Below, one piece after another: positions 19,175 to 28,223 of a DNA stretch of 62,004 nt (the first letter of the stretch is position 1; each line of letters opens with the position of its first letter). The DNA lies in NCBI RefSeq assembly GCF_018128965.1, contig NZ_JAAEDH010000027.1, positions 1-62,004 on the forward strand, read 5' to 3'. Both the position numbers and the translations under genes were made by a program. The notes below the pieces were generated by a model. It worked only from the letters and a program-made list of their open reading frames with translations. It did no database searches and was not told the origin of the DNA. The DNA comes from Plastoroseomonas arctica (GTDB lineage Bacteria; Pseudomonadota; Alphaproteobacteria; Acetobacterales; Acetobacteraceae).

Positions 19175-19806
19175 ATCAGGTTCCTCTCATGGGCCATGGC
19201 GTGGCGCCAGGCGTCGTCGATCGGGTGCACCGGTTCGCCGCCCGCGCCGTGATGGCTCGGGAAGCGGTAGACGAGCGGGTTGCGGTAGCTGTGCCGCGCC
19301 TGGCGATGCGCGAAGACTGCCATGCCCGATTGTGCCCATCCCGCCAAGGCCTGGCCGACGCGGTAGGCAAATTGCCCGGGCTCGCCGGCCCAGCAGGCAT
19401 AGAGGATGATCTTGACCGAGGGCGTGCAGTGCCGCCGCACCTGTGCCGCGAATTGCGCGACGCAGTCATTGTCGATGCCGGTATGGGCGAGGCCGCCGGG
19501 AAAGCCATGCCCGAAATAGACCAGCGCGTCGTAATTGCCGCCGCCGCGCTCCATCGCGTCGAAGATGGTCCGGCGCCGGGATTGGTGGTGAAGCACGCCG
19601 AGATTGTCGAAGCGGAAGGTGGTGACCGAGCCGCCCGGCGGCCCGTAGAGATCGCGATACTTGCTCTCGCCGAGGCTGAAGGCCCCATGGGCGTCGCCGC
19701 CGCGCGGATTGAGCGGGTCCGGCGCCTGGTCATGCGCCGGCAGGAAGACGAAGCTGCGGGCGGGCGGGATCACGGCTTCATTCCTGTCTGAGATCGCAAC
19801 GATCAT
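19120..19806 (-). CDS. Caspase-fold-like protein, unknown function
   Basis: 228 residues, start MIVAISDRNEAV at 19806. No signal peptide. Two motifs fit a caspase/CHAT/DUF4347-type fold: a beta-strand ending in His (DALVYFGHGFPGG, ~100-112) and a later strand ending in Cys (VKIILYACWAGEPG, ~136-149). These have the spacing of the His-Cys dyad in that clan. It lies 25 bp downstream of prmA and its end overlaps the DUF2272 gene, so it belongs to the pcrA operon. Peptidase activity is an inference from the two motifs. A catalytically dead relative is possible. Confidence 0.6.
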   Translation of the reverse strand: MIVAISDRNEAVIPPARSFVFLPAHDQAPDPLNPRGGDAHGAFSLGESKYRDLYGPPGGSVTTFRFDNLGVLHHQSRRRTIFDAMERGGGNYDALVYFGHGFPGGLAHTGIDNDCVAQFAAQVRRHCTPSVKIILYACWAGEPGQFAYRVGQALAGWAQSGMAVFAHRQARHSYRNPLVYRFPSHHGAGGEPVHPIDDAWRHAMAHERNLIWAKFPFMTPEEIKQAIV

Positions 19807-19831
19807 CCTAGACCGGCGCCCCGGTCCCGGG

Positions 19832-20731
19832 TCAACGGGAATCGCGGCGCAGCACCAGCGTGGTCCAGGGGCCGACATCGAGGCGCCGCTCCAGCCGCAG
19901 CCCGCAGCGCCGATGCGCCGCCAGCACCATCCGCGCCTGCGTCCCCAGCAGCCCCGCGAGGATCGCGGTGCCGCCCGGCGCCAGGTTCGCCGCCAGGTGC
20001 TTCGCCATCGCGCAGAGCGGGCGCGCCAGGATATTCGCGAACACCAGGTCATAGGGGCCGCGCACCCGCGGGCTGCGCCAGCCGTCGGCGAGGGATGCGC
20101 GCATGCGCTGCGCTTGGCCGTTCATGCGCGCATTCTCGGCGCAGACGCGCACGCTCCAGGGTTCGATGTCGGTCGCCAGTACGTGACGGTGCAGCAGCTT
20201 TGCCGCGGCCAGCGCGAGAATGCCGGATCCGCTGCCGAGATCCAGGATGCGCCGCGGCCGGCGCAGCGCCACCCGCTCAAAGGCCAGCAGGCAGCCCTGG
20301 GTCGAGGCATGCTCGCCGCTGCCGAAGGCGAGGCCGGCATCCAGGCGCAGCACCACGCGGCCGTAGGTGACAGGATTGGGAACGTGGGTGGGGCGTATGA
20401 GGAAGCGGCGGCCCACGGGCTGCTCGGGGAAGGCGGTGATGGTGCGCGCAAGCCAGCCATCGGCCTCGGTCTCGGCGCGCAACAGTTCCGGCGTTTCGAA
20501 GCCGGTCATAAGCGCCGCGAGCGCCAGCGCCCCGGCGAGTTCGGTATCGTCCGCACCCTGTTCACGCACGCCCTCGATGCGCCAGGTCTCGGCGGGTTCT
20601 TCCCGAAAATAGCCCACGGTGGCGCAGATGGTCTGGAAGGCGGCCTCGAAGGCAGGGACCGCGTGCTCCGGCACGCCTTCGAGCGCGATGGTTTCCAGCG
20701 GCCGCGCGAAGCGGTGCGACAGCGCCATCAC
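19832..20731 (-). CDS. prmA: Ribosomal protein L11 methyltransferase
   Basis: 299-residue class I SAM-dependent methyltransferase that trimethylates ribosomal protein L11. The C-terminal domain has the SAM motif DLGSGSGILALAAAK (~170-185), followed by ATDIEPWSV and the PrmA-typical FANILARPL (NPPY-like motif IV). The N-terminal ~110 residues are the L11-recognition region. The ATG overlaps the pcrA stop by 4 bp, implying translational coupling. Length is normal (~295). Confidence 0.93.
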   Translation of the reverse strand: MMALSHRFARPLETIALEGVPEHAVPAFEAAFQTICATVGYFREEPAETWRIEGVREQGADDTELAGALALAALMTGFETPELLRAETEADGWLARTITAFPEQPVGRRFLIRPTHVPNPVTYGRVVLRLDAGLAFGSGEHASTQGCLLAFERVALRRPRRILDLGSGSGILALAAAKLLHRHVLATDIEPWSVRVCAENARMNGQAQRMRASLADGWRSPRVRGPYDLVFANILARPLCAMAKHLAANLAPGGTAILAGLLGTQARMVLAAHRRCGLRLERRLDVGPWTTLVLRRDSR

Positions 20732-23019
20732 GCCTTCTCCACGAAGCGATCAAGCAGGCGCTTTTCGCCGGATTTCTCGAAGGCGATGTCGAGCTTGTCG
20801 TCGTCGACGCGCAGGATCCGGCCATAGCCGAATTTCTGGTGGAAGACGCGCTCCCCGGCGGTGAAGCCGCCGGCGGAGGGACGCTCCTTCACCTCCCAAG
20901 CCCCGGGTTCGATCACGCGCGGGCGCCGTGCCATCAGCCCGCCACCGGCGAAGACGGAGGGTGCGTTGATCATGCGCGCGCGCTCCTGCGCCGCGGCACC
21001 CGCGCGCTGGATGTGATCCTCGGGCAGCTCGTCGATGAAGCGGGAGGGGATGGAGTTGGTCCAGTTCGCGTAGATGCGGCGATTGGCGGCGTGGCTGATC
21101 ACCGCCACGCGACGCGCGCGCGTGATGCCGACATAGGCGAGACGACGTTCTTCCTCCAGCGCCTTCTCCCCGCCCTCGTCGAGGCTGCGCTGCGAGGGGA
21201 AAAGCCCTTCCTCCCAGCCCGGCAGGAACACCATATCGAATTCCAGGCCCTTCGCTGCGTGCAGGGTCATCAGGCTGACGCGCGCGGCGTCGGGGTCGGC
21301 GTCGTTGTCCATCACCAGCGCGACATGGTCGAGGAAGCCTGCAAGCGTCTGGAACTCCGCCATCGCGCGCAGCAATTCCTTGAGGTTTTCCAAACGCCCC
21401 GGCGCTTCGGGGGAGCGGTCCTGCTTCCACATGTCGGTGTAGCCGCTTTCGTCCAGCAGCGTCGCCGCGACGACGACATGGCCTTCGCTGTCGAGCGCCG
21501 CGCGCCAGCGTGCAAAGCCATGCATCAGTTCGGTCAGCGCGCTGCGCGCCTTGCCGCGCAGCGTGTCGCTGCCCTCCACCATGATCTGCGCGGCGCTGCT
21601 GAGCGGCAGGCGCTGCTCGCGCGCGATGGCCTGCATGGCGCGCATGGCGGTGTCGCCCAGGCCGCGCTTGGGCGTGTTGACGATGCGCTCGAATGCCAAA
21701 TCGTCGGCCGGCTGGTTCAGCACGCGCAGATAGGCCATGGCGTCGCGGATCTCGGCACGCTCGTAGAATTTCGCACCGCCCACCACGCGGTAGGGAATGC
21801 CGAGCGCGATCATCCGCTCCTCGAAGGCCCGGGTCTGGAAGCCGGCGCGGACGAGCACGGCGATCTCGGCGAGCGAGGTGCCGTTGCGGCGCGCTTCCTC
21901 GATGCGGCTGCCGACCATCCGCGCCTCCTCCTCGCTGTCCCAGAGCGAGACGACGTGCACGCGCTCGCCCTCGGCATTGGCGAGGCCGGAGCGCAGCGTC
22001 TTGCCCAGGCGTCCGGTGTTGTGCGCGATGAGGCCTGAGGCGGCCGCGAGAATGGGCGCGGTCGAGCGGTAGTTGCTCTCCAGCCGCACGATCTTCGCGC
22101 CGGCAAAATCCTTCTCGAAGCGGAGGATGTTCTCGATCTCGGCGCCACGCCACGAATAGATGGACTGGTCGTCATCGCCGACGCAGCAGATGTTCTTGTG
22201 CGATTGAGCCAATAGCCGCAGCCAGAGGTACTGCACCAGGTTGGTGTCCTGATACTCGTCGACCAGGATGTAGCGAAAGCCACGATGGTATTCGGCGAGC
22301 ACGTCCGGATGGGTGCGCAGGATCTCGGTGACGTGCAGCAGCAGGTCGCCGAAATCGGCGGCGTTCAGCTCGACCAGGCGGCGCTGGTAGTCGCGGTACA
22401 GGCCGCGCGCTGCACCGCCCGCCCAATCCGTGTCCTCGGCGGCGGTCACCCGTTCGGGCGTGAGCCCGCGATCCTTCCAGCGCTGGATGACGCCCATGGT
22501 GCCCTGCGGCGGCCAGCGCTTCGCGTCGATGCGGGCGGCCTCCATCACCTGCTTGAGCAAGCGCAGCTGGTCGTCGGCATCGAGGATGGTGAAGTTGGTC
22601 TGCAAGCCAACCAGCGCGGCGTGACGCCGCAGCATGCGCGCACACAGCGCGTGGAAGGTGCCGAGCCACAGCCCCTCCACCGGGCGGCCGAGGATGGCGC
22701 TGACGCGCTCGCGCATCTCGCGCGAGGCCTTGTTGGTGAAGGTGACGGAGAGCACCTCCCACGGCTTGGCGCGGCCGGTCATCAGCAGGTGCGCGAAGCG
22801 CGTGGTCAGCACGCGGGTCTTGCCGGTGCCGGCACCGGCCAACACCAGCAGCGGGCCATCGAGCGCCTCCACGGCGGCGCGCTGTTCCGGGTTCAGGCGG
22901 GCGATGTAATCGGGCGGGGAGGGGCTCTGCACCGGCCCGGTATAGGCGATGCGCCGCCTCGGTTCGAGGGGTGGCGGTGCCACATCCCCCGGAGCAGGGT
23001 TTTCGACGCCTCCATTCAA
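20728..23019 (-). CDS. pcrA: UvrD/PcrA-type DNA helicase
   Basis: 763-residue SF1A 3'-5' DNA helicase for nucleotide excision and mismatch repair and replication-fork clearance. Motif I AGAGTGKTR (~61-69), motif II DEYQDTN, motif III GDDDQSIYSWRGA, motif IV LESNYRS, motif V LMTLHAAKGLEFD and motif VI YVGITRAR are all present. The C-terminal segment (FTAGERVFHQKFGYGRIL, ~700-718) matches the Tudor-like RNA-polymerase-binding tail of UvrD/PcrA. First gene of a five-gene minus-strand operon and divergent from the sulfite dehydrogenase gene across 48 bp. Confidence 0.95.
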   Translation of the reverse strand: MNGGVENPAPGDVAPPPLEPRRRIAYTGPVQSPSPPDYIARLNPEQRAAVEALDGPLLVLAGAGTGKTRVLTTRFAHLLMTGRAKPWEVLSVTFTNKASREMRERVSAILGRPVEGLWLGTFHALCARMLRRHAALVGLQTNFTILDADDQLRLLKQVMEAARIDAKRWPPQGTMGVIQRWKDRGLTPERVTAAEDTDWAGGAARGLYRDYQRRLVELNAADFGDLLLHVTEILRTHPDVLAEYHRGFRYILVDEYQDTNLVQYLWLRLLAQSHKNICCVGDDDQSIYSWRGAEIENILRFEKDFAGAKIVRLESNYRSTAPILAAASGLIAHNTGRLGKTLRSGLANAEGERVHVVSLWDSEEEARMVGSRIEEARRNGTSLAEIAVLVRAGFQTRAFEERMIALGIPYRVVGGAKFYERAEIRDAMAYLRVLNQPADDLAFERIVNTPKRGLGDTAMRAMQAIAREQRLPLSSAAQIMVEGSDTLRGKARSALTELMHGFARWRAALDSEGHVVVAATLLDESGYTDMWKQDRSPEAPGRLENLKELLRAMAEFQTLAGFLDHVALVMDNDADPDAARVSLMTLHAAKGLEFDMVFLPGWEEGLFPSQRSLDEGGEKALEEERRLAYVGITRARRVAVISHAANRRIYANWTNSIPSRFIDELPEDHIQRAGAAAQERARMINAPSVFAGGGLMARRPRVIEPGAWEVKERPSAGGFTAGERVFHQKFGYGRILRVDDDKLDIAFEKSGEKRLLDRFVEKA

Positions 23020-23067
23020 TCATGGTGGGATCTGCTCTAAGGTCAGGCAACAAGAGAGGAAGCGACC

Positions 23068-24339
23068 ATGACGCAGGACCAGCACCGCATGCCGGACGCA
23101 CACGCCGTGGTGACCGGACGGCGGGGTGCCATGACCGGCACGTCCTTGATGACCCTGGGCGCGACGATGGTCGCCGCACCGCTGGTCGCGAAGCTGGTCG
23201 GTGAGTCCATCACCCCCGCCGCCGCGCAAGCCGCGGCACCGGAGACGTTGCGCATGCAGGGCAAGGCGCCGCTCGTGGTGCTCGGCGACCGACCGTTGGT
23301 GGCGGAGACGCCGGAGACGCTGCTCGACGATGCCGTGACGCCGGCCGAGAAGATGTTCATCCGCATGAATGGCCGCATACCCGAACCGGTCGCGGACCCT
23401 GGCGCCTGGCGCTTCCGCGTCGAGGGCGAACTGAATGCGCCGCTGGAACTCAGCGTCGCGGAGCTTCAGGCGCGCTTCGAGGTCGTCACGCTGCAGCTGC
23501 AGATGGAGTGCGGGGGCAATGGCCGGGCGCAGTTCCAGCCGCAGACCCGCGGCAACCAGTGGACCAGTGGCGCGATCTCCAACGCCGAATGGACCGGTGT
23601 CCGGCTCCGCGATGTCCTGAACGCCGCCGGGTTGAAGCCAGGCGCGGCGTTCACCGGCCATGTCGGCGCGGACCCGCATCTGTCGGGCGAGGCGGGGCGG
23701 CTGTCGATCAGCCGCGGCATGCCGATCGCGAAGGCGATGGACGAGACCACGCTGCTCGCCTTCCGCATGAACGGCGCAGCGATCCCCAACGTGCATGGGG
23801 CGCCGCTGCGGTTGATCGTACCGGGATGGCCGGGCAGCCTCAGCCAGAAGTGGCTGACGAAGATCCTGGTGCGTGCGACGCCGCATGATGGCGCGGGGAT
23901 GGGCGGGACGTCGTATCGCGTGCCGGTGCGCCCGATCGTGCCGGGCAGCGAGAACAACGGCCGCGATTTCGCGGACATGACGTCCATGCCGGTGCGGTCG
24001 ATCCTCACCAATGTGGCGCATGGTACGCGCCTGCCGGCGGGGATGCGCGAGATCGATCTGCGCGGTGCGGCCTGGGCGGGGGATGACACGGTATCGGCGC
24101 TGCATGTCTCGGTGGATTATGGGGCGAGCTGGCAGGCGATGCAGGTCGCCGCACCGGCGAACCGCCATGCCTGGCAGCGCTGGACGGGCAAGGCGCGCTT
24201 CGCCTCCGATGGGTATTTCGAAATCTGGTATCGCGCGACGGACGACAAGGGCCGCATGCAGCCGCACGCCGCGGCGAACTGGAATCCGCAGGGCTATGGT
24301 GCGAATGCGATCAGCCGCGTGGCTGTGCTGGTCGGATGA
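23068..24339 (+). CDS. Sulfite dehydrogenase, molybdopterin subunit (SorA/SoxC-like)
   Basis: 423-residue sulfite-oxidase-family molybdenum enzyme. The N-terminus is a Tat-type leader (TGRRGAMTGTS, then a hydrophobic stretch to ~52). The Mo-ligating cysteine is in LQMECGGNGRAQF (Cys148). The C-terminal Mo-co dimerisation domain ends in HAAANWNPQGYGANAISRV. It oxidises sulfite (or a related oxoanion) to sulfate in the periplasm. The stop overlaps the start of the cytochrome gene by 4 bp (ATGA), so the pair resembles SorAB. SoxC is an alternative, but no other sox genes are present. Confidence 0.88.
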   Translation: MTQDQHRMPDAHAVVTGRRGAMTGTSLMTLGATMVAAPLVAKLVGESITPAAAQAAAPETLRMQGKAPLVVLGDRPLVAETPETLLDDAVTPAEKMFIRMNGRIPEPVADPGAWRFRVEGELNAPLELSVAELQARFEVVTLQLQMECGGNGRAQFQPQTRGNQWTSGAISNAEWTGVRLRDVLNAAGLKPGAAFTGHVGADPHLSGEAGRLSISRGMPIAKAMDETTLLAFRMNGAAIPNVHGAPLRLIVPGWPGSLSQKWLTKILVRATPHDGAGMGGTSYRVPVRPIVPGSENNGRDFADMTSMPVRSILTNVAHGTRLPAGMREIDLRGAAWAGDDTVSALHVSVDYGASWQAMQVAAPANRHAWQRWTGKARFASDGYFEIWYRATDDKGRMQPHAAANWNPQGYGANAISRVAVLVG

Positions 24340-24647
24340 GGGGCTTTGCTTTTGCCATGCTGCTGCTGGCCGCACCGGCTTTCGCGCAGGATGAGGATTC
24401 CTCGATCCTGCCCGAGGGCGAGGGCCGGGACGAGACCTTCGCGCTGTGCACGGCGTGCCACAACAGCGCGATCATCCGGCGCACGCGCCTGCCGCGGGCG
24501 CAGTGGGATGGGCTGATGGATTGGATGGTGGAGAAGCACGGGATGAACCCGCTGGACGCCGATCTGCGCTCCACGATCGTGGACTACCTGGCGCGCCATT
24601 TCGGCCCTGCTGCCACACCCCCTCGCGCGCGCAATCCCTTCCTGTGA
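24336..24647 (+). CDS. Small periplasmic c-type cytochrome, sulfite dehydrogenase partner
   Basis: 103 residues: cleavable signal peptide (MRGFAFAMLLLAAPAFA, cut near 17) and a single CTACH heme-binding site (38-42). A methionine (Met50 or later) is a possible sixth ligand. By position and size it is the electron acceptor (SorB-like) of the overlapping molybdoenzyme, passing electrons toward cytochrome c oxidase. Heme attachment would use the CcmAB system. Confidence 0.85.
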   Translation: MRGFAFAMLLLAAPAFAQDEDSSILPEGEGRDETFALCTACHNSAIIRRTRLPRAQWDGLMDWMVEKHGMNPLDADLRSTIVDYLARHFGPAATPPRARNPFL

Positions 24648-24693
24648 TGGCGGTGGCTGCGCAGTCCACCCCAGCTGGCGTGTCGAGGATGGT

Positions 24694-25164
24694 GTGCGAA
24701 GCAGTGACGCCGTTCTGTCCCAGACGAGCGTGGTGATGGAGGCGGACGCAGAGATCGCCGCGCTGCTGCGCCGAACGTTTCTTGACCATGGCCTGAAATT
24801 CTCTCCGGACACGGTGATCAACGGGGTTCGAGGCATTCATGACGAAGAGGCGGCGGAGTTGGTCCTCGAAACAGGCCGGCGGCTGGGATTGACGCCCGAC
24901 GCTTTCGACGATTTTCCCTTCGCGACGTATTTCGGATCCTATGAGCCCGTGGGCGCCGGCCTTCTCGTGGCCCTATGGCACGGCCTGGCCGGTTTGGCCC
25001 GGCGCCTGTCAGGCGGCGAGCGCCCTCCGTCGCCTGCTCCGCAGACGGCCAAACTGCCGCTGACGGTCGCATCCTTCACCGCGCTCATGCTGAGTCGCCG
25101 CGACGCCTATCAAGCCGCACGCGCCGCGCTACTGCAGGACGCGTCACCGCCGAGACAAGAGTAG
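24694..25164 (+). CDS. Hypothetical protein
   Basis: 156 residues from 24694, or 142 if translation starts at ATG 24736 (MEADAEIAALLRR). No signal peptide. The central IHDEEAAELVLETGRRLGL, then FDDFPFATYFGSYEP, gives a weak resemblance to DUF1493-type proteins. The latter part has a short hydrophobic stretch (AGLLVALWHGLAGLA). I do not recognise a function. No operon partner; the intervals on both sides are short. Confidence 0.5.
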   Translation: MRSSDAVLSQTSVVMEADAEIAALLRRTFLDHGLKFSPDTVINGVRGIHDEEAAELVLETGRRLGLTPDAFDDFPFATYFGSYEPVGAGLLVALWHGLAGLARRLSGGERPPSPAPQTAKLPLTVASFTALMLSRRDAYQAARAALLQDASPPRQE

Positions 25165-25228
25165 CTGACCGAGCGAAATCAGCTAGGCTTTCGCCGTCCT
25201 CGAATTCTTGACGCTTGGAGTTTCGCCC

Positions 25229-25930
25229 ATGCCCTTCACCCCCGCCATCCGCGACGCCCTGATCGGCGTCACCACCGCAACCCTCACCACGGTGCTTCTC
25301 AAGAAGGGCGTGCGTTTCTGCTACATCGCCGGCAGCCGTCCCTTGGTTCCGGGCAGGAATCGCCGCATCGCCGGTCCCGCCTTCACCTTGCGCTTCACTC
25401 CCACGCGCGAGGATCTCGCGACCGTGGACAGCTGGTCTTCCCCGCGTTCCACGCGCGCCGCGATCGAGGCGATGCCGGAGGGGTGCGTGGCGGTGGCGGA
25501 TGCCATGGGCAGCCAGGCGGCGGGCATCTTCGGCGACATTCTGTGCGCGCGCATGAGCAAGCGCGGTGTCGCCGGCCTGGTGACGGACGGCATGGTCCGC
25601 GACGGCGCCGGCGTGCTGGGCACGGGCCTGCCCGTCTTCGCGCAGGGCTGCGTGGCCCCGGCCTCGGTCGCCGCGCTGAATTTCGTGGGCTGGGAGGAGA
25701 CGATCGGCTGCGGTGGCACGACGGTGGTGCCTGGCGACATCATCGTGGCCGATGATGACGGCGCGGTGGTGATCCCGATCGCGCTGCTTGACGCCGTGAC
25801 CGAGGCCGCGGTCGAGCAGGAACGGCTGGAGGCGTGGATCATGCGCGAGGTCGAGAAGGGCGTGGCTCTGCCCGGCCTGTACCCCGCCAATGCCGAGACC
25901 AAGGCGCGGTACGAGGCCGAGCGCGGCTGA
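25229..25930 (+). CDS. RraA-like / HMG aldolase family protein
   Basis: 233-residue protein of the RraA/MenG-like fold, covering regulators of RNase E and 4-hydroxy-4-methyl-2-oxoglutarate/oxaloacetate aldolases. ATG 25229 begins MPFTPAIRDAL. The family core is present: AGPAFTLRF, VAVADAMGSQAAGIFGDILC (the GD and G...G substrate loop), GLVTDGMVRDG with the conserved Arg/Asp, and VVPGDIIVADDDGAVVIP. A metabolic aldolase is more likely than an RNase E regulator for this subgroup with a C-terminal helical extension. The stop overlaps dapB by one base. Confidence 0.85.
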   Translation: MPFTPAIRDALIGVTTATLTTVLLKKGVRFCYIAGSRPLVPGRNRRIAGPAFTLRFTPTREDLATVDSWSSPRSTRAAIEAMPEGCVAVADAMGSQAAGIFGDILCARMSKRGVAGLVTDGMVRDGAGVLGTGLPVFAQGCVAPASVAALNFVGWEETIGCGGTTVVPGDIIVADDDGAVVIPIALLDAVTEAAVEQERLEAWIMREVEKGVALPGLYPANAETKARYEAERG

Positions 25931-26655
25931 TGGCGCGCATCGGCATTGCCGGCATCGGTGGCCGCATGGGCAAGCTTCTCGCCGAGGAGATCGCGGCGGC
26001 GGGGGCCGCGCTCGCCGGCGGCACCGCCCGCGGCGATGACCCGGCGGTGCTGTTCGCGGCGAGCGACGTGGTGATCGACTTCACCCATGCGCATGCGGCA
26101 CCCGTGCATGCCGCGGCCGCGGTCGCGGCGGGGACGCCGCTGGTGCTGGGCTCTTCGGGCCTGTCGGATGCCGAGGAGGCGGCGGTGCGCGATGCCGCGT
26201 CGCATGTCGCCATCGTCTATGCGGCGAATTTTTCGCCCGGCGTGAACCTGATGCTCGCGATCGCGGAGCGAATGGCGGCGAGCCTTCCGGGGGCGGATTA
26301 CGATGCCGAGATCGTCGAGATGCACCACCGCCAGAAGGTCGATGCACCGTCCGGCACGGCCGTCGCACTCGGCCGCGCGGTGGCTGCAGGGCGGGGCGAG
26401 GCGCTGCGCATGGAATCCGGGCGCGACGGCCATACCGGGCCGCGGCAGACCGGCACGGTGGGCTTCGCCGCACTGCGCGGCGGCCAGGTGGTGGGCGAGC
26501 ACACGCTGCTGTTCGCCGCCGGGTCCGAGCACATCGCGCTCACCCATCGCAGCTTCGACCGAAGGGTCTATGCGACAGGCGCGGTGCGGGCGGCGCTTTG
26601 GGTGGTGGGCAAGCCGCCGGGGCTGTACGGCATGAAGGACGTGCTGGGGATGTGA
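25930..26655 (+). CDS. dapB: 4-hydroxy-tetrahydrodipicolinate reductase
   Basis: 241-residue enzyme of the lysine/diaminopimelate pathway, reducing HTPA with NAD(P)H. N-terminal Rossmann motif GIAGIGGRMGKL (5-16), DFTHAHA in place of the usual DFT..., and the catalytic signature EMHHRQKVDAPSGTA (His-His-Arg-x-Lys, ~135-149). Slightly short versus E. coli DapB (273). Begins TGATG after the RraA-like gene, so the two are co-translated. Whether they share a pathway is unclear. Confidence 0.93.
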   Translation: MARIGIAGIGGRMGKLLAEEIAAAGAALAGGTARGDDPAVLFAASDVVIDFTHAHAAPVHAAAAVAAGTPLVLGSSGLSDAEEAAVRDAASHVAIVYAANFSPGVNLMLAIAERMAASLPGADYDAEIVEMHHRQKVDAPSGTAVALGRAVAAGRGEALRMESGRDGHTGPRQTGTVGFAALRGGQVVGEHTLLFAAGSEHIALTHRSFDRRVYATGAVRAALWVVGKPPGLYGMKDVLGM

Positions 26656-26658
26656 TCC

Positions 26659-27357
26659 CTACCGCTGTGGCGCGCCCAGGCCGCCCGGCTCGAAGAAGCG
26701 CGGATCGTTGAAAGCGAAGATCGCGGTGTCGAAGGTGAGCCCGGTCTCGATGCGCGACAGCGTCACCCGCGTCGTCCGGTTCTGGGTGTCGAGCACGACC
26801 CACTGGCGCAGCTGCATCGGCGTCTCATCCATGATCAGGGTGAGGCGGCCATCGCCGGGGCTGTCGGTGCGGAACAGGGTGACTGCAAGGAAACCGCCTT
26901 CGCGCGCCACCTCCTCGATGGTGACCGCACCCGAGAGGCGCAGATTCTCCTGCAGCAGGATGCCCAGCGGCGTGGCGGAGGTCGGCACCACCGAGGGGCT
27001 GCGCAGCTCGCGGTCATAGAACAGGAACTGGCCGAAGGACGCGACGAGCAGCATCGGCGTCGGCGGGTCGTAGTCGAAGCGCATGCGCCCCGGTCGCTGG
27101 ATCCAGGCGGTGCCCTCGGCGGTGGCGCCGTTCTGCGCGAGCTGGAGGAAGCGCGCCTTGAGGGTGCGGATGCCGCCCAGATAGGCCTCGACCCGACCCA
27201 GCACCGCCGCGCGCTCGGCACCGGCGAGCACGGTGGAGCCGCGCTGCGCCGGTGGCGGTGCCGGCGGCGGCGCGGCCCGGCGCGGCTGGGTCTGCGCCAG
27301 GGCCAGGGCCGGGGCGAGGGTGAAGGCGATGAGGGCGCGTCGATGCATGGCCTGCAT
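26659..27357 (-). CDS. Outer-membrane lipoprotein carrier LolA-family protein
   Basis: 232 residues. Signal peptide (HRRALIAFTLAPALALA), a Pro/Ala-rich linker (~28-45), then a LolA-like single-domain beta fold with KARFLQLAQNG, AWIQRPGRMRFDYDPPTPMLL (residues given in part) and a late SRIETGLTFDTAIFAFNDPRF. This is the periplasmic chaperone that moves lipoproteins from LolCDE to the outer membrane. It has the general layout of alphaproteobacterial LolA. The start could be either of two ATGs three codons apart. Convergent with dapB at 3 bp. Confidence 0.85.
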   Translation of the reverse strand: MQAMHRRALIAFTLAPALALAQTQPRRAAPPPAPPPAQRGSTVLAGAERAAVLGRVEAYLGGIRTLKARFLQLAQNGATAEGTAWIQRPGRMRFDYDPPTPMLLVASFGQFLFYDRELRSPSVVPTSATPLGILLQENLRLSGAVTIEEVAREGGFLAVTLFRTDSPGDGRLTLIMDETPMQLRQWVVLDTQNRTTRVTLSRIETGLTFDTAIFAFNDPRFFEPGGLGAPQR

Positions 27358-27380
27358 ATGGCGCGCCCCGCGCGCGGGCG

Positions 27381-27992
27381 CTAGCGCGGCGGCGGGCGCT
27401 GGCCCTGGCGCTGCTGCAGACCCTGCATCATCTGCTGCATGTCCATGGTCTGGTAGCCGGTCGGCACCGTGAAGCGGGCCGGGTCCTGCGGGCCGTAGCT
27501 GATCTCGGTCGCCTCGAGCGTGCCCGCGCCCTGGGTCTCGGGCTGGGCGCGCAGCATCACGCCATCATCGGTGAGGCAGGCGCGCGCGCGGTTGCCGCGA
27601 TCCTCGATCCGCCAATTCGTGCAGGCAAGGCCGGCAACGCGATCGGCGCCCTCGCGGGTGAAGCGCGCATCGGGCGAGGGGCGGAAGCCGCCGCCGCCTG
27701 GCACCATGGTGCCATCCATGGTCATCACCATGCGCTGCTGGTCCATCACCATGCGCGCGCTGCCGGCGCGGTGGTCGAACAGCATCCAGCCGCCGCCCAT
27801 CGGGCCGCCGCCGGGGACATCGATGCGCATCAGGCCGCTGGCGGTGGAGAAGGCCATGGTGATGTTCATCGGCCCCTGCGGGCCGGTGGCGCGGTAGGTG
27901 ATGGCGACGTCGCGGGTCGGGAAGATCGTGGGTTGTTGAGCGTGCGCGGCGAAGGGCAAGGTCGCGAGGATGGCAGTGGCGAGAAGACGCAT
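27381..27992 (-). CDS. Secreted protein, DUF4412-like, unknown function
   Basis: 203 residues with a clear signal peptide (MRLLATAILATLPFAAHA, cleaved near 18). Body: an antiparallel beta-rich pattern with Met-rich segments (GSARMVMDQQRMVMTMDG) and a terminal Gln/Arg/Pro-rich tail. It resembles periplasmic DUF4412-type proteins. No catalytic motif. Start ATG 27992. It lies upstream of lolA with a 23-bp gap and in the same direction, so co-transcription is likely. Confidence 0.65.
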   Translation of the reverse strand: MRLLATAILATLPFAAHAQQPTIFPTRDVAITYRATGPQGPMNITMAFSTASGLMRIDVPGGGPMGGGWMLFDHRAGSARMVMDQQRMVMTMDGTMVPGGGGFRPSPDARFTREGADRVAGLACTNWRIEDRGNRARACLTDDGVMLRAQPETQGAGTLEATEISYGPQDPARFTVPTGYQTMDMQQMMQGLQQRQGQRPPPR

Positions 27993-28167
27993 GGAGGATG
28001 TCCCGGATGCTCTGGTCTCGCCTGTATCCCGTGCCGCGGGGCGAGGGGTCAAGTCACCGAAAGTAAGGCCACCCTACCGGCGGCGTCGACCTAACCCTTT
28101 ATGAAGCTTTGGCCTTTTTCCTGAAAACAAGGCCGCCTCGTTTTCGCAAACGGTCTTGGAGCACGGC

Positions 28168-28217
28168 GCTTGATCGCCCCGCCTGCTGGGAGAATAGTTC
28201 ATCGCTGGCGATCAAGC
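28168..28217. repeat. 10-bp inverted repeat downstream of pntB
   Basis: GCTTGATCGC at 28168-28177 and GCGATCAAGC at 28208-28217 are exact complements with a 30-bp spacer, just past the pntB stop (28224). The surrounding 28001-28223 gap is locally AT-richer and has another short inverted repeat (GGCCTT...AAGGCC, 28111-28134). It is possibly a terminator region for the pnt operon. Confidence 0.45.
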
Positions 28218-28223
28218 GGGCGA

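Noticed and set aside
23068-24647. Sulfite dehydrogenase pair as part of a sox sulfur-oxidation cluster
   Set aside because: No soxXYZABD gene in the window; the two-gene SorAB-like arrangement explains it.
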